In this document: positions 36,804-47,600 of the stretch, piece after piece
How the letters are laid out: the number at the start of each line of letters is the position of its first letter
Numbering within the stretch: position 1 is the first letter of the stretch
NCBI RefSeq assembly: GCF_000722695.1
Contig: NZ_JPFU01000013.1
Span: 62,001-126,000 of the forward strand
Length of the DNA stretch: 64,000 bases
Direction of reading: 5' to 3'
From: Streptococcus mitis
GTDB lineage: Bacteria; Bacillota; Bacilli; Lactobacillales; Streptococcaceae
The notes under the pieces: model-generated
What the model saw: only the letters and a program-made list of their open reading frames with translations
What the model was told of the DNA's origin: nothing
Databases searched by the model: none
Program-made: the position numbers and the translations under genes

Positions 36804-39800
36804 CTATTTTTTATTCTCAAAAATTGAACTTCTAAAATCATTCGTTTGATCTAGATAAGCTTTATATATTGCTTTTTTCAATTTTAGAACTCTACTATAT
36901 TCAGGATAAATATTTACACGTTCATCCTCTGCATCAGCTTTGACAGCAGCAGTTATCATACTTTGAAGCTCTTTTATATTTGTTATTGTCACTCTATCTT
37001 TTCTGAACCAATCTCCATTTGGGTTAATGAAGCTAATGCTCATTAATTTATTAAATTTAGCTATTCGCTCATTATACATTGCTTTTTTGAAATCAACCCA
37101 TGATTTATATTCATTATTAAACACTTTCTTAAGCACTAAATCATCAGTTACATTACCGATTTTTTTACCATATGATGTAATAACGTCACCATTTGCTTTT
37201 GCTTCTTCTGCGTATTGATTAGAAATATATGGTACCATTCCATCTTTAAAACCTTTTGCAGCTAACAATTCAAATGCCATACGACGACCCATTAAATCAC
37301 CCGGAGTTCCTTTATCATTACTTAGAGCAGAATATATTGGTGAAAATAGTTTAATTGTATAATAGCCATTTCGTTTAAAGGTATTATCATTGTCATTTTC
37401 ATATCCTCTTCTAGTAATAACATCATTTTCAATTAAACTATTAAATGTAGTTAATTTGCTAAGTTCACTATCATTTAAATAACGAATAACATTGGTTGCA
37501 TAAACTTTACTTCCATCTGGATCTGTTTCAAATTTATTTTCTATTTTTCTCAATAACTCATTTTTCTTAGAAATATCTAAGTTAACAACAGCATTTCCTT
37601 CTAGATATTCTAGCATATAAATTACATCAAACATATTATGCATATATTTTTGCAAATCTTCTGCATTATTAAATCGTTCTGTAGGATTTTTCACCTGAAG
37701 TCTAGTTGGATTTTCTGAGTCTTCATATTTCAAAATAGAGTTAATCGTAATAGTAGGATCATCTGGATGATCAGGAGCTTGTAGCAGTCCTTTAGCATAA
37801 AACTCTGGTCCAAGTCCATTTCGCCTTCCATATCCTCCAAGATAAATTTCTCTATCTGAGTTATGCGTCATTTCGTGTGTATAAGTTACCGCACCATCTT
37901 TATCAAGCATGCGATATGCCATATAATAGAATGCATCCCCTGTAGCATAGGCTCCATTAGCATTATGAACAACATTATTTCCTGCTGGACCGAAGAAATG
38001 TTTTATCGCTGGATGATCTGTTTCAAAAGTTGCTTGATATGTAACTTTATCTTCACTTTTATCTGTACCAAATCTAAACGCATCATAGACTAGAACACTT
38101 CTATATAATTTTTCTTTATTTTTATCATCTAATATTTTATACCAATAATCATAGTGATCTCTAAATCTAACAGCCGCTTCTTTAGCTTTTGTTTCAACAT
38201 ACTCATTTAAATTATTTCCTGCTGGATGATCTTTACTTCTATATCTATCATAAGCACCAAAACCTATTGTTGAAATGTTGGCTATAATAAACACCGATTT
38301 TTCAGGTAATGTTAATAGCGGCAAGACCATACTTGGATATTTCCATGATGGGCTAGTTAACCTATCATATACCCCTATAGATTGTGGAGTACCTGCTTTT
38401 GATTGTTTTTCGCTAACTTCTGGAATAGAAGATTTTTCTTCTAAAATATAGGCTTTAGTTTGATTTTTGAACCACTCATTATTTGTTTTATCTGGTACAA
38501 AAGCTTTTCTATATTTTTCTAATGCATCAAATAAATTATTAGTTTTATAATTTTTCGCTAATAAAACTTTATAAGTTATAACATTATTTTTCGCTAGTAA
38601 ATTATTATATCCAGATTTACCTAATTCGATAACATTATCTAACGCTGAACTATTTGATTTACCGAAGAAATCCAAGTGGTACATAACTAAATCTTTTGCT
38701 TTTGTTTCACCATATTTGAAATTGTACCAACGCTCTAAGTATGTTAATCCTAGAAGTAAAGCTTCTTTATTATTTTTAATTTTCTCGATTACATAATTAT
38801 CTATTACCCTACTGTTATTTTCCGCTATTGCAGCATCTGCAGTAAGAAGTTTTGTCAAACTATCTTTCAAATTAGTTTTTGTAGTATTGAATTGATCTTC
38901 TAAATATAACTCCGTTAAGCTAACATCATTAGAAACATCTAATACTTTTCTAATGGCGTCTGATTTGTATTCTACACTATTTAATGCTGGTAAAACTTCT
39001 CCTAAAATATTATTATAATTGCGAAGTAATGTATTCGGTGTGTAAATTAAATTTGTACCGCCTATTCTATACTCTGCTACACTTGAAAAATCACTTTGAT
39101 ATTCTATATTTTTTGTCTCTGATGTATTGTCCGCGTAATATAGTAACAGTTTATTTATACTTTCTTTGTTTTTGTTAATATCACTAATTACTTCATTATC
39201 TTTCATAGGAACTACTGACAATAATTCCTTATTATAAAGGTTACTACTTGCCTCTACTAAATTTCCGTACTTAACTATTGTTTCTCTATTATAGAACGGT
39301 AATAGTTTTTCTATATTTTTATATACTTTTTCTTTTGATGAATCAGCATTCTCAAGACTTCTATAGTCAGTTACATATCTAGAAGAGAAGTTAAAATCTT
39401 CTGTTTTAGTAGTATTTTTAGATACAAAAGCAGCTTTTTTCTCTCTAATTTGTGCGTCTTCTAATACTTCTCCTCTTTGAACATCAGAATCCTTAGTTAA
39501 GATTTCATCATCTTCTTGTACTACGTTTACAACCTTATTATTTTTGTTGCTATACACATGATTTGCTTTCATGTCAGTGAAATCTTTTCCAGTTATTGCA
39601 TTACCGTTCGTAACATTAACATCGCTTAGCACATTAGAAAGTCGACCAGATTTTTCTAATCCGCCTACTGGGTCCCAAAGATTACCAACTACTCCACCAA
39701 CGTTTGCAAAACGTTGCACATTATTAAGATTTCCTTCAGCATAACTATTACTAATTAGCGCACTATCTTCTACTGCACCAACTATTCCACCAATAGATTG

Positions 39801-42800
39801 ATCCCCTTTAGTTGCGTTTGATGCTAAATCAATTGATGCGAACGACTTATCTATTAATCCCCTCGAACCAGAAAGTTTACCTACTAAACCTCCGATTTGA
39901 TAACTAGCAACTGTTTTATATGTATTAGTTATTCTACCTGTATAGCTACTGTTAGAAATAGTAGAATTATTAACTTGTGATACTAATCCTCCAATTCCAT
40001 GTTCCCCAGCTATTGCTCCATCAGCATGAACATTATCAATATGGGTATTGCTATTCGCTTCTTTTGCAAGTGTTGCAGCATCTTCTTTTGCTGAAATATT
40101 GACATCTTTTAGTGAAAGTTTTTCTACTGTAGCACCATTTAATCCCCCAAATAATGGTTTTTTCAAATTATAAATAGCGTAATATTTCTCATTATTTGTT
40201 CCTACTAATGTTCCATGGAATACATTATTCACATAACTTTCTTGACCATCTGGAAGTTCAACTTCACGAGCATCCATAGTTGCTCCTAAACGGAATGTGC
40301 CATTAGGATTGCTATTCATTGCATCTACTAAATTTTTAAATGATGTATAGACACCAGTTTCACTTTGCTGAGTTTTTGGTAAATAGTAAGTATAATTTTC
40401 TAATACATTATTATTTTCATGATGTATCAGATTATTTGCACTTGCTACTATTTTATAAACATCTCTATTATCTTTATTAGCATTAGTAATGCTTATAACT
40501 GGTAGCATCACATCTTTAAAGTTCTCTGATTTAACTTTCATAAAGTAATCTTCTGCATTACTTGGTAAAGAAGCAAGTGAAGTTACATGACGATACTTAT
40601 CACCATCTTTTGAATATAGTTCTACAGAAGATATATTTCTAAGTTCTAATTTCTTAATAACTTCTTTTTTATCTTTAGCGTCATCTTTTTTCTCATCTTT
40701 ATGACGATAAAGTTCATCGTATACTGGTGGAATTTCATTACCTGCTATAATACTCTTAATCCAAGCTAATTGTGTAGGAGATAAAATCAATCCGCCTGAA
40801 CGATTTTGTGCTCCATTTTGGTGGACCCCAATGACTTCACCATTAGCATTAAATATTCCTCCACCACTCATACCAGGATTTCCACCTTGATATTGGACAC
40901 CGTAGGTATTATTCGCATATTCTTGTTCCATTTCTACCGTAGCATCTTTTAAGTGAGTGTATTTCCCAGCTGGATATCCATGAACATTTAGTTTGTCATT
41001 AAGATTTACTTTAGTATAATTTTTAACTAATTCTACATGTTCTCTGCCAGTTGTTTCAGGTAGCTTAATCACTGCTAAATCATAGATAAATCCTTTTGGA
41101 TAATCTTGTTTATTATAAAAATGGATATCATTAGCAGTAAATCTTCCTTTTCGCCCATCGGGAGTTATCCATTCATATGTATTTTTGGTTTCATCCCCTA
41201 TGAACTTACCTGTAGTATTATCAGAAGAACTGCTAATAAAATTATGAGCTACTGTTAAAAGTACATTTGGTGCAATAAAAGTAGCTGATCCCACTCCAGT
41301 TCCCTTCGTCGAATCTGTAATAAAGGTCATATTAATTAACGCACTAGATTTTTTCTGAATACTCATTTCTTCTGGTGTATTCGTATTTTCATTATTTGGT
41401 TTAGTCTCTTCTGTACTTGGTTGTTCAATACTTCCAGAATACTCTCTAGTTGGCTCTACTTTCTCCGGCTCTACTATTGCTCCGGCTTGTACTCCTGTAT
41501 ACTCTCTTGGCGATTCTACTTTTTCTGGTTCTACTAAAGCTCCAGCTTGTATACCCGTATATTCTCTCGGAGCTTCCACTTTCTCCGGCTCTGCTATTGC
41601 TCCAGCCTGTACTCCTGTGTATTCTGGAAGTGGAGCTACTTGCTCTGGTTCGACTATTGCTCCAGACTGGGTGCTGGTATATTCCGGTTTTTCAGCTGTC
41701 TCAGGGGCTACAACAGCTCCCGATTGCTCACCTGTATATTCTGGTAAGGAAGCATGGGTCTCTGGTTCGACGATGGCACTAGACTGAGTCCCCTTGTACT
41801 CTGGTTGTGGAGTTACTTGTTCTGGTTCTACTAACGCTCCAGCTTGTACTCCTGTGTATTCTCTTGTCGGTTCTACTTGTTCTGGTTCCACTATAGAGCC
41901 TGACTGAACTCCTGTGTATTCAGGAAGTGGAGCTACCTGCTCTGATTCACCTTTGTCGGTTACAACTGCTTCAGGTAACGCAGGTTGAACTGCTGACTTA
42001 CCTTTGTCACTTACTACCGCTTCGGAAAGCTCTGGTTGAATTGCAGGTTCACCTTTGTTGGTTATAACTGATTCAGGTAACGCAGGCTGGACTGCTGGTT
42101 TGTCTTTATCTGTTACAACTGCTTTTGGCAATTCAGGTTGGACTTCTGGGGTGCCTTTGTTGGTTACTACTGCTTCTGGTAAAGCTGGTTGAACTTCAGG
42201 TTCGCCTTTGGCGCTTACAACTGCTTTTGATAATTCAGGTTGGACTGCAGGTTCACCTTTGTCGGTTATAACTGATTCAGGTAACGCAGGCTGGACTGCT
42301 GGTTTGTCTTTATCTGTTACAACTGCTTTTGGCAATTCAGGTTGGACTTCTGGGGTGCCTTTGTCGGTTATCAAATCTCCAGCTTGTACATCCTTATGTT
42401 CTGCTAATTGTGATTGAGAATTTGAAGATTGTTTCTCTTCTTTTGTTGGATTGGTTAATTTAGTAGAAAGAGGTTTTTCTTCCTGAATAGCTTGTACTGT
42501 TGATGGACTCTCTACAAAAGTCGGTGTAACACTATAATCTACCTTTTGTTGTTTTGTAGGACTAGCTACTGATTTCTCTTGATTATTTACTTTAGAATCA
42601 GAAGTCGTTTTTCCCTCTTTGATATATCCAATATATGTGTAACCTGAAATGTCTTTAGGAAGAGGCAATTTTTCTCCAGAAGTCAATTCATAGTCAGTAT
42701 TGTAATTTAGCAAAAGATTATTTTCTAAAGCATGAGCTGATACTAGGACACCGTTCCCGATTCCTGCAATCAATACTAAATGTAATACCGTTTTATTCTT

Positions 42801-43187
42801 AACCTTTTTCTTAGAAACGGCAAAAATCAAAATCCCCAGAGCTGCTAAGCTAGCACCAGCAACTAAGGTTTTCATATCATTCTTGCTTCCAGTGTTGGGT
42901 AATTCTCCCAGTTGATTTGGGGAATTTAATTTATAAACAAGATAATAAGTCTCATCATCATTCTCCACGTATGTCGGAATATCATAGACAAGCTTATTCT
43001 GCTCATCTGATGATAGCTCTGACTCTGTCACATATTTATAGTGAACACCTTTAGTCTCTTGAGCTTCTACAGATGAACTACCTAATACAGACATAAAAAA
43101 TAAACTTGAAATCGTTGCAGATACAAGTCCTACTGATAATTTTCTAAATGAAAAACGCTGCTGTTTTTCACCAAAATACTTTTCCAT
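36804..43187 (-). CDS. M26 zinc metalloprotease with an internal V8/trypsin-like serine protease domain
   Basis: A 2127-residue surface protein. Signal peptide with FSFRKLSVGLVSA, LPNTG at residues 96-100, then 17-residue and about 18-residue repeats (residues about 270-595). Residues about 625-800 form a trypsin-like domain with His648 (LLTVAHNF), Asp703 (IYDLAVIKL) and Ser774 (GNPGMSGGG). The M26 N-terminal region and metalloprotease domain follow, with HEMTH at 1771-1775 and Glu1795. Both active sites look complete, so it may be a two-enzyme protease. It lies 43 bases upstream of the second protease gene and has an AAGGAGG ribosome-binding site. Its specificity is unknown; it is a Zmp-family paralogue. 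Confidence 0.88.
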   Translation of the reverse strand: MEKYFGEKQQRFSFRKLSVGLVSATISSLFFMSVLGSSSVEAQETKGVHYKYVTESELSSDEQNKLVYDIPTYVENDDETYYLVYKLNSPNQLGELPNTGSKNDMKTLVAGASLAALGILIFAVSKKKVKNKTVLHLVLIAGIGNGVLVSAHALENNLLLNYNTDYELTSGEKLPLPKDISGYTYIGYIKEGKTTSDSKVNNQEKSVASPTKQQKVDYSVTPTFVESPSTVQAIQEEKPLSTKLTNPTKEEKQSSNSQSQLAEHKDVQAGDLITDKGTPEVQPELPKAVVTDKDKPAVQPALPESVITDKGEPAVQPELSKAVVSAKGEPEVQPALPEAVVTNKGTPEVQPELPKAVVTDKDKPAVQPALPESVITNKGEPAIQPELSEAVVSDKGKSAVQPALPEAVVTDKGESEQVAPLPEYTGVQSGSIVEPEQVEPTREYTGVQAGALVEPEQVTPQPEYKGTQSSAIVEPETHASLPEYTGEQSGAVVAPETAEKPEYTSTQSGAIVEPEQVAPLPEYTGVQAGAIAEPEKVEAPREYTGIQAGALVEPEKVESPREYTGVQAGAIVEPEKVEPTREYSGSIEQPSTEETKPNNENTNTPEEMSIQKKSSALINMTFITDSTKGTGVGSATFIAPNVLLTVAHNFISSSSDNTTGKFIGDETKNTYEWITPDGRKGRFTANDIHFYNKQDYPKGFIYDLAVIKLPETTGREHVELVKNYTKVNLNDKLNVHGYPAGKYTHLKDATVEMEQEYANNTYGVQYQGGNPGMSGGGIFNANGEVIGVHQNGAQNRSGGLILSPTQLAWIKSIIAGNEIPPVYDELYRHKDEKKDDAKDKKEVIKKLELRNISSVELYSKDGDKYRHVTSLASLPSNAEDYFMKVKSENFKDVMLPVISITNANKDNRDVYKIVASANNLIHHENNNVLENYTYYLPKTQQSETGVYTSFKNLVDAMNSNPNGTFRLGATMDAREVELPDGQESYVNNVFHGTLVGTNNEKYYAIYNLKKPLFGGLNGATVEKLSLKDVNISAKEDAATLAKEANSNTHIDNVHADGAIAGEHGIGGLVSQVNNSTISNSSYTGRITNTYKTVASYQIGGLVGKLSGSRGLIDKSFASIDLASNATKGDQSIGGIVGAVEDSALISNSYAEGNLNNVQRFANVGGVVGNLWDPVGGLEKSGRLSNVLSDVNVTNGNAITGKDFTDMKANHVYSNKNNKVVNVVQEDDEILTKDSDVQRGEVLEDAQIREKKAAFVSKNTTKTEDFNFSSRYVTDYRSLENADSSKEKVYKNIEKLLPFYNRETIVKYGNLVEASSNLYNKELLSVVPMKDNEVISDINKNKESINKLLLYYADNTSETKNIEYQSDFSSVAEYRIGGTNLIYTPNTLLRNYNNILGEVLPALNSVEYKSDAIRKVLDVSNDVSLTELYLEDQFNTTKTNLKDSLTKLLTADAAIAENNSRVIDNYVIEKIKNNKEALLLGLTYLERWYNFKYGETKAKDLVMYHLDFFGKSNSSALDNVIELGKSGYNNLLAKNNVITYKVLLAKNYKTNNLFDALEKYRKAFVPDKTNNEWFKNQTKAYILEEKSSIPEVSEKQSKAGTPQSIGVYDRLTSPSWKYPSMVLPLLTLPEKSVFIIANISTIGFGAYDRYRSKDHPAGNNLNEYVETKAKEAAVRFRDHYDYWYKILDDKNKEKLYRSVLVYDAFRFGTDKSEDKVTYQATFETDHPAIKHFFGPAGNNVVHNANGAYATGDAFYYMAYRMLDKDGAVTYTHEMTHNSDREIYLGGYGRRNGLGPEFYAKGLLQAPDHPDDPTITINSILKYEDSENPTRLQVKNPTERFNNAEDLQKYMHNMFDVIYMLEYLEGNAVVNLDISKKNELLRKIENKFETDPDGSKVYATNVIRYLNDSELSKLTTFNSLIENDVITRRGYENDNDNTFKRNGYYTIKLFSPIYSALSNDKGTPGDLMGRRMAFELLAAKGFKDGMVPYISNQYAEEAKANGDVITSYGKKIGNVTDDLVLKKVFNNEYKSWVDFKKAMYNERIAKFNKLMSISFINPNGDWFRKDRVTITNIKELQSMITAAVKADAEDERVNIYPEYSRVLKLKKAIYKAYLDQTNDFRSSIFENKK
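41430..41945 (-). repeat. 18-19-residue repeats (PEYTGVQ-type) in the upstream protease gene
   Basis: About nine degenerate copies encode units such as REYTGVQAGALVEPEKVE. They lie between the 17-residue repeats and the serine protease domain and probably act as a stalk through the cell wall. Confidence 0.8.
41950..42372 (-). repeat. 51-bp repeats with a four-unit higher-order duplication
   Basis: Eight full 17-residue units are present. Units 1-4 and 5-8 are near copies (ITDKGTPEVQPELPKAV, VTDKDKPAVQPALPESV and so on), so a block of about 204 bp was duplicated. Nearly identical DNA lies around 42052-42160 and 42259-42365. Confidence 0.85.
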
Positions 43188-43231
43188 TATTCCTCCTTGA
43201 AATATAATTTATATATGTTACGAAAACCTTT

Positions 43232-43279
43232 ATTATATTAGTCTATTATCTATAAAAAAGACAATATACCTTGATTATA
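43232..43279 (-). promoter_or_regulatory. promoter region of the tandem protease genes
   Basis: Two TATAAT hexamers on the minus strand (43274-43279 and 43232-43237) lie about 90 and 45 bases before the start of the upstream protease. -35 matches are weak. Only 43 bases separate the two protease genes, so this region probably drives both. Confidence 0.5.
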
Positions 43280-43387
43280 CTCTTAATTTTCTAAAAAGTC
43301 TTAAAATTGCCTTGCGTTTTCATACTTTGTTTTATATATAAAATACCAAGGAGCAAGGTTTACCATTTCCTATTTTCTCTTTTTGGA

Positions 43388-43423
43388 TAAAATATAACCT
43401 ACCATGGCATTTCCACGGTAGGT
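43388..43423 (-). terminator. hairpin after the Cys-motif protein gene
   Basis: ACCTACCATGG (43397-43407) pairs with CCACGGTAGGT (43413-43423) with one mismatch. On the minus strand a T/A-rich tract (TATATTTTATCC) follows. It separates the rexBA transcript from the protease promoter. Confidence 0.65.
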
Positions 43424-43428
43424 GTTGC

Positions 43429-44607
43429 TTATATCAATAATCGTTCTAAAAATGGTTTGATGCAGTTGAGGAGAATTCCTTCTATCCAGCTTTCTTGGGC
43501 TGATGATAAATGTTCTGCTTGAAGGCTTTCTTTTAAAAAGTCTCGGACTTGTTCTGGTGCAATTTCAAACTCAAAAGCTTTCATTTTATAGAAAAAGTCT
43601 ATGAGATGATCTGACAGATACTCGGTTGAAAAGGGAACTTCTCCACTTTTTCGATATGCTAATAAGAGGCGAGCAAATCGAGATTTTTCTTCAGGAAGCT
43701 CACGGAAATAGGAATTGAGGAGCCAGGTCTGCTTCTGCTTTCTTTCAACTGGATCCTGACTCGCAATTCGTTGGTCTTTTTCCAACTCTTTTTGGTATTG
43801 TTTGGCCTTGATAGCCCGTTCTGTTCGATTTTTACCAAAAAGTATTTTCTCCCACTTGCGTTCTTCTTGAGTCAGGGTCTCTGTAAAGCCAAAGTAATCC
43901 TGATAGGCACGCTCTGCTGGCCCCATAGCTAGAACCAGATTGTCTGCATATTGCTTAGCGATTTTATCTCTCTTCTTGCGCTCTTTCTCTGCCTGGGTAC
44001 GGAGTTCTTGTTCGTAATCAATTTTCTCCTTGCCTAGCTTGACAAGATAGAGTTGGTCATCTGGTTTTCCAAGTAAAAAGGGTTTAATACATTTTTCTAG
44101 GACTTCTTCCATGCGAGCCTTCTTCTTTGGCTCTGCCTTGGTCCAACTTCCTCCCTGAAAGACTTCTAGGAAGAGATGGTAGTCTCTTTCAGGTGTGAAC
44201 TGATTACCACGATTGGGCTTGAAAACACCTTTTTCCCAGAGCCATTTTAGAAGTCGCTCGTCAAAGTCACTTTTATTGACCTTGATTTTTTCCTTTTTCT
44301 GGGCTTTTTTGGTTAGATTTTCAACCTTTCTGAGTAATTTTTCTTCCTCTTCCAGTTGCTGGTCAAGGCTTAATCGATGAAAATGCCGAACACAATCACT
44401 ACCAATCGGAAAGAGGCGTTGACCTGTGACACCGTTAAAGAGTTCGTAAGCGTATTTGATAGCATTCCCACATACACAATTGCTACGGCCAATACCATTA
44501 AAAATCAAGGAAACTTCATTCCATTCCTTGGTAGCTTGTTCCCAAGTATCAGCTTTTGAAGCCTGTAAAACCGCATCATGCAGGGATTTTCTAACTGGAA
44601 GTGGCAT
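43429..44607 (-). CDS. conserved protein with a putative Cys/His metal site, next to rexBA
   Basis: A 392-residue protein, not assignable to a named function. Residues about 36-76 (IFNGIGRSNCVCGNAIKY, then LFPIGSDCVRHFHR) contain a C-x-C...C-x3-H arrangement that could bind zinc. A long charged helical region follows (EEEEKLLRKVENLTKKAQKK) with further lysine- and glutamate-rich stretches, suggesting a nucleic-acid or ribosome contact. It lies 17 bases downstream of rexA with the same orientation, so it is probably co-transcribed with the recombination helicase genes. The frame is intact. Confidence 0.75.
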   Translation of the reverse strand: MPLPVRKSLHDAVLQASKADTWEQATKEWNEVSLIFNGIGRSNCVCGNAIKYAYELFNGVTGQRLFPIGSDCVRHFHRLSLDQQLEEEEKLLRKVENLTKKAQKKEKIKVNKSDFDERLLKWLWEKGVFKPNRGNQFTPERDYHLFLEVFQGGSWTKAEPKKKARMEEVLEKCIKPFLLGKPDDQLYLVKLGKEKIDYEQELRTQAEKERKKRDKIAKQYADNLVLAMGPAERAYQDYFGFTETLTQEERKWEKILFGKNRTERAIKAKQYQKELEKDQRIASQDPVERKQKQTWLLNSYFRELPEEKSRFARLLLAYRKSGEVPFSTEYLSDHLIDFFYKMKAFEFEIAPEQVRDFLKESLQAEHLSSAQESWIEGILLNCIKPFLERLLI

Positions 44608-44624
44608 GAGGTCTCCTTTCTAGA

Positions 44625-47600
44625 TTATACTTTTACAACTTGAACCTCGTCTTTACCGAGTAGTATCAAGTATTTTTCAATATTTTCAATCGAATAGGCT
44701 CGTGATAAAGCCTCTCCATAAAGGGCTAATTGACCACGATAGCGGTCTATGAGTTGACTGGGTTCATCATAGCGGTCTGTCTTGTAGTCGAACAGAATAA
44801 TCCTGTCCTCGTAAAGCAGATAGCCATCAAGGATACCACGGACAACAAAGTCTTCCTGACTCCTTTGATCTCGTTTGAGCATGGAGAAAGGTTGCTCGCG
44901 ATAAAGATGGTTGGTATTAGCGATAATTTCCTGACCGAGTCCTGTGTCAAAGAATGCAAGAATTTTCAAAAGATTAATCTTGTCTCTGACAGCTGGGCTG
45001 GTTTGAACTTGTTTGAGAGTTTCTGTCAGGCTAGTAAGCGTTGGTCGCTGACTGAGGTCAATTCTCTGCATGAGTTCGTGGGTAGCACTACCAATCTCAG
45101 CTCCAGTTACCTTTTCTTTAGTTGAAAAATCTGGCAAATCAAAGCTGATTTTCTTGTCTACTGACTGGTCTTGACCAGCAATTTCGACACCCTCCATATC
45201 CATAACAGGTTCGTAGAATTTCTTGATTTGACTTGGGGTTTGAACACTAGAAAGTTCAATGGCTGCGCGGTGAAGAGTATTATAGACTTCAACCTCTTTC
45301 AGCATTTCAAGGGCTTCTTTGATGATCTCTGACTGGCGGTTGTCTGCTTGAGAGCTGTCTTGTAGAGGGCTCTTGTTTTCCAATTGACCGATAGTTTCTC
45401 TAGTCAACTGGTCTTCACTAACAAAACGATAGCTAAAGTTGAGATGATCCTTGGCAAACACTTTGCTGATAGCCCAAAGCCAATCTTGGAAATTCTTGGC
45501 TTGGAGTCTAGTACTGCTATCTAGTTTTCCATTTTTAGCTGCTGGGTATTCCTTGGCTTCCAGCTTTTCACGAGATCCCTTGCCGACAAGATAGAGCTTT
45601 TTCTCAGCCCGCGTCATGGCAACATACAGCAGACGCATCTGCTCTGAATAGCTAGCCAGCTGTAATTCCTCTTCATTCTGTATATAAGTTAGGCTAGGAA
45701 TGGAGAGTTTGATGCTTTTAGGATAGTGAGCTTCCACTGCTCCTGTCTCCATCTTGGCAATATATTTGATACCTAGACCATTTTTACGGCTGAGAATGAC
45801 TTCTGACATAGAGTCTTGCTTATTGAAATCTTGATCCATATTGAGGATAAAGACGTAAGGAAACTCTAGCCCTTTACTCTTGTGAATGGTCATGAGTTCC
45901 ACTGCATCTTTTGGCGGTGCGACAGCCACGCTCGCAAGATCGTGCTGGGCTTCTAGGACTTGGTCAATCATACGGATAAAACGAGATAAGCCCTTGAAAT
46001 TACTCTTTTCAAACTGATCAGCGCGCAGTGCTAGGGCATAGAGATTGGCCTGTCTAGCAGGACCATTTGGCAAAGCCCCAACGTAATCATAATAAAAACG
46101 GTCGTTGTAAATCCTCCAAATCAAGTCATAGAGAGAGTGCGTTTTGGCATACAAGCGCCAAGAATCCAAGATATCCATGAATTGATTTAGTTTCTCAGCT
46201 AGTGTTGAGTGAATCAAGTTTTTCTGGCTAGCTGCTTGTTTTTGAGCATTGACCAGTTTCTCATATAGATTTTCTTGGGTTTTATCCTCTGCTTTCTGAA
46301 GGGACAAACGTGCTAACTCGTCCTCATCAAAGCCAAACATAGGAGACTTCATAAGGGCAACCAAGGCATAGTCTTGCAGGGGATTATGAATGACACGAAG
46401 GGTATCTAGCATGACTTGCACTTCTAGGGATTGGAGATAATTGTTTTGCTCTCCGTCAGTTTTGACAGGAATTCCGTATTCAGACAGGGCGAGAAGAATC
46501 TGGTCATTACGACTGCGACTGGAGGTCAGAAGGGCAATTTCTTTAAAAGCAACACCTTTTTCCTTATGGAGTTTAAGAATTTCCTTGATAACCAGACGCA
46601 TTTCGCCTGTTAGTTTCGTTTCTGTTTGACTCTCGTCTTCCTCACCTGTATCGTCCTTGTCGTAGAGAAGAAATTCTGCCTTGTTGTCTGGATTGGGAGT
46701 CAGCTTGGTATTGGCAAAAACAAGTTGGTGCATGTTATCATAGTTGATTTCGCCGACCTCTTGGTCCATGAGACGTTCAAAGACATCATTGGTTGCTGAC
46801 AGCACTTCTGAACTACTACGGAAATTTTCTTTGAGGAGAATGAGCTTGCCCTCTTTTGGATTTTGCACATAGCGTTGAAATTTTTCATTAAAAATCTGCG
46901 GGTCTGCTTGACGGAAACGATAGATAGATTGCTTGATATCTCCCACCATAAAGCGATTGTGACCATTAGACAGCAATTCCAACATCCGTTCTTGAATATG
47001 GTTGGTATCCTGATACTCATCGACCATAACTTCGTGGAAGCGCTCCTGATAAGCCTCACGAACTTGTGGGAAATTCTCTAAAATCTCAATGGTATAATGG
47101 CTAATATCAGCGAATTCAAAGGCATTTTCTTGACGTTTACGCTGACGATAAGCTTCTACAAAATCACTCATGAAGGCTTGGAAGGTTTTAGCTAGTTCCC
47201 AGGTCTCTCCATGATAACGTTCTTGATAGTCGAGAATGGTTATCTGGTCTGCTAGTTGTCCTAGTTTAGCAAACTGGGTCTTTCTCTCTTCGTTGTAGGC
47301 ATCGGCCAGTGGCTTCAAATCAGCCTTACGACTGGCATTGGTCAGAGCTCGGCCGTTTTTCTCTTTCGAAATTGCGACAACACGCGCAAGAACCGTTTGA
47401 TAAGCCTGACTATCGGACTCTTGATTTAAGGAGTCAATTTCATCCAGAATTAATTGAACACTTTCTAGATAAGCAGCCTTTGGAAACTCCTTGGCATCAT
47501 TATCCAGATGATAACGGAAAAAGCTTTCCAAATCCCAAAGGGCTTGCTGGATTTGTGTGGTCAGTTTTTCTTTTTCACTGGTAAAATCAGCTTTTTCAAA

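Noticed and set aside
41450..41782. Leucine-rich plus-strand ORF opposite the PEYTG repeats
   Set aside because: A shadow of the repeat region; no ribosome-binding site.
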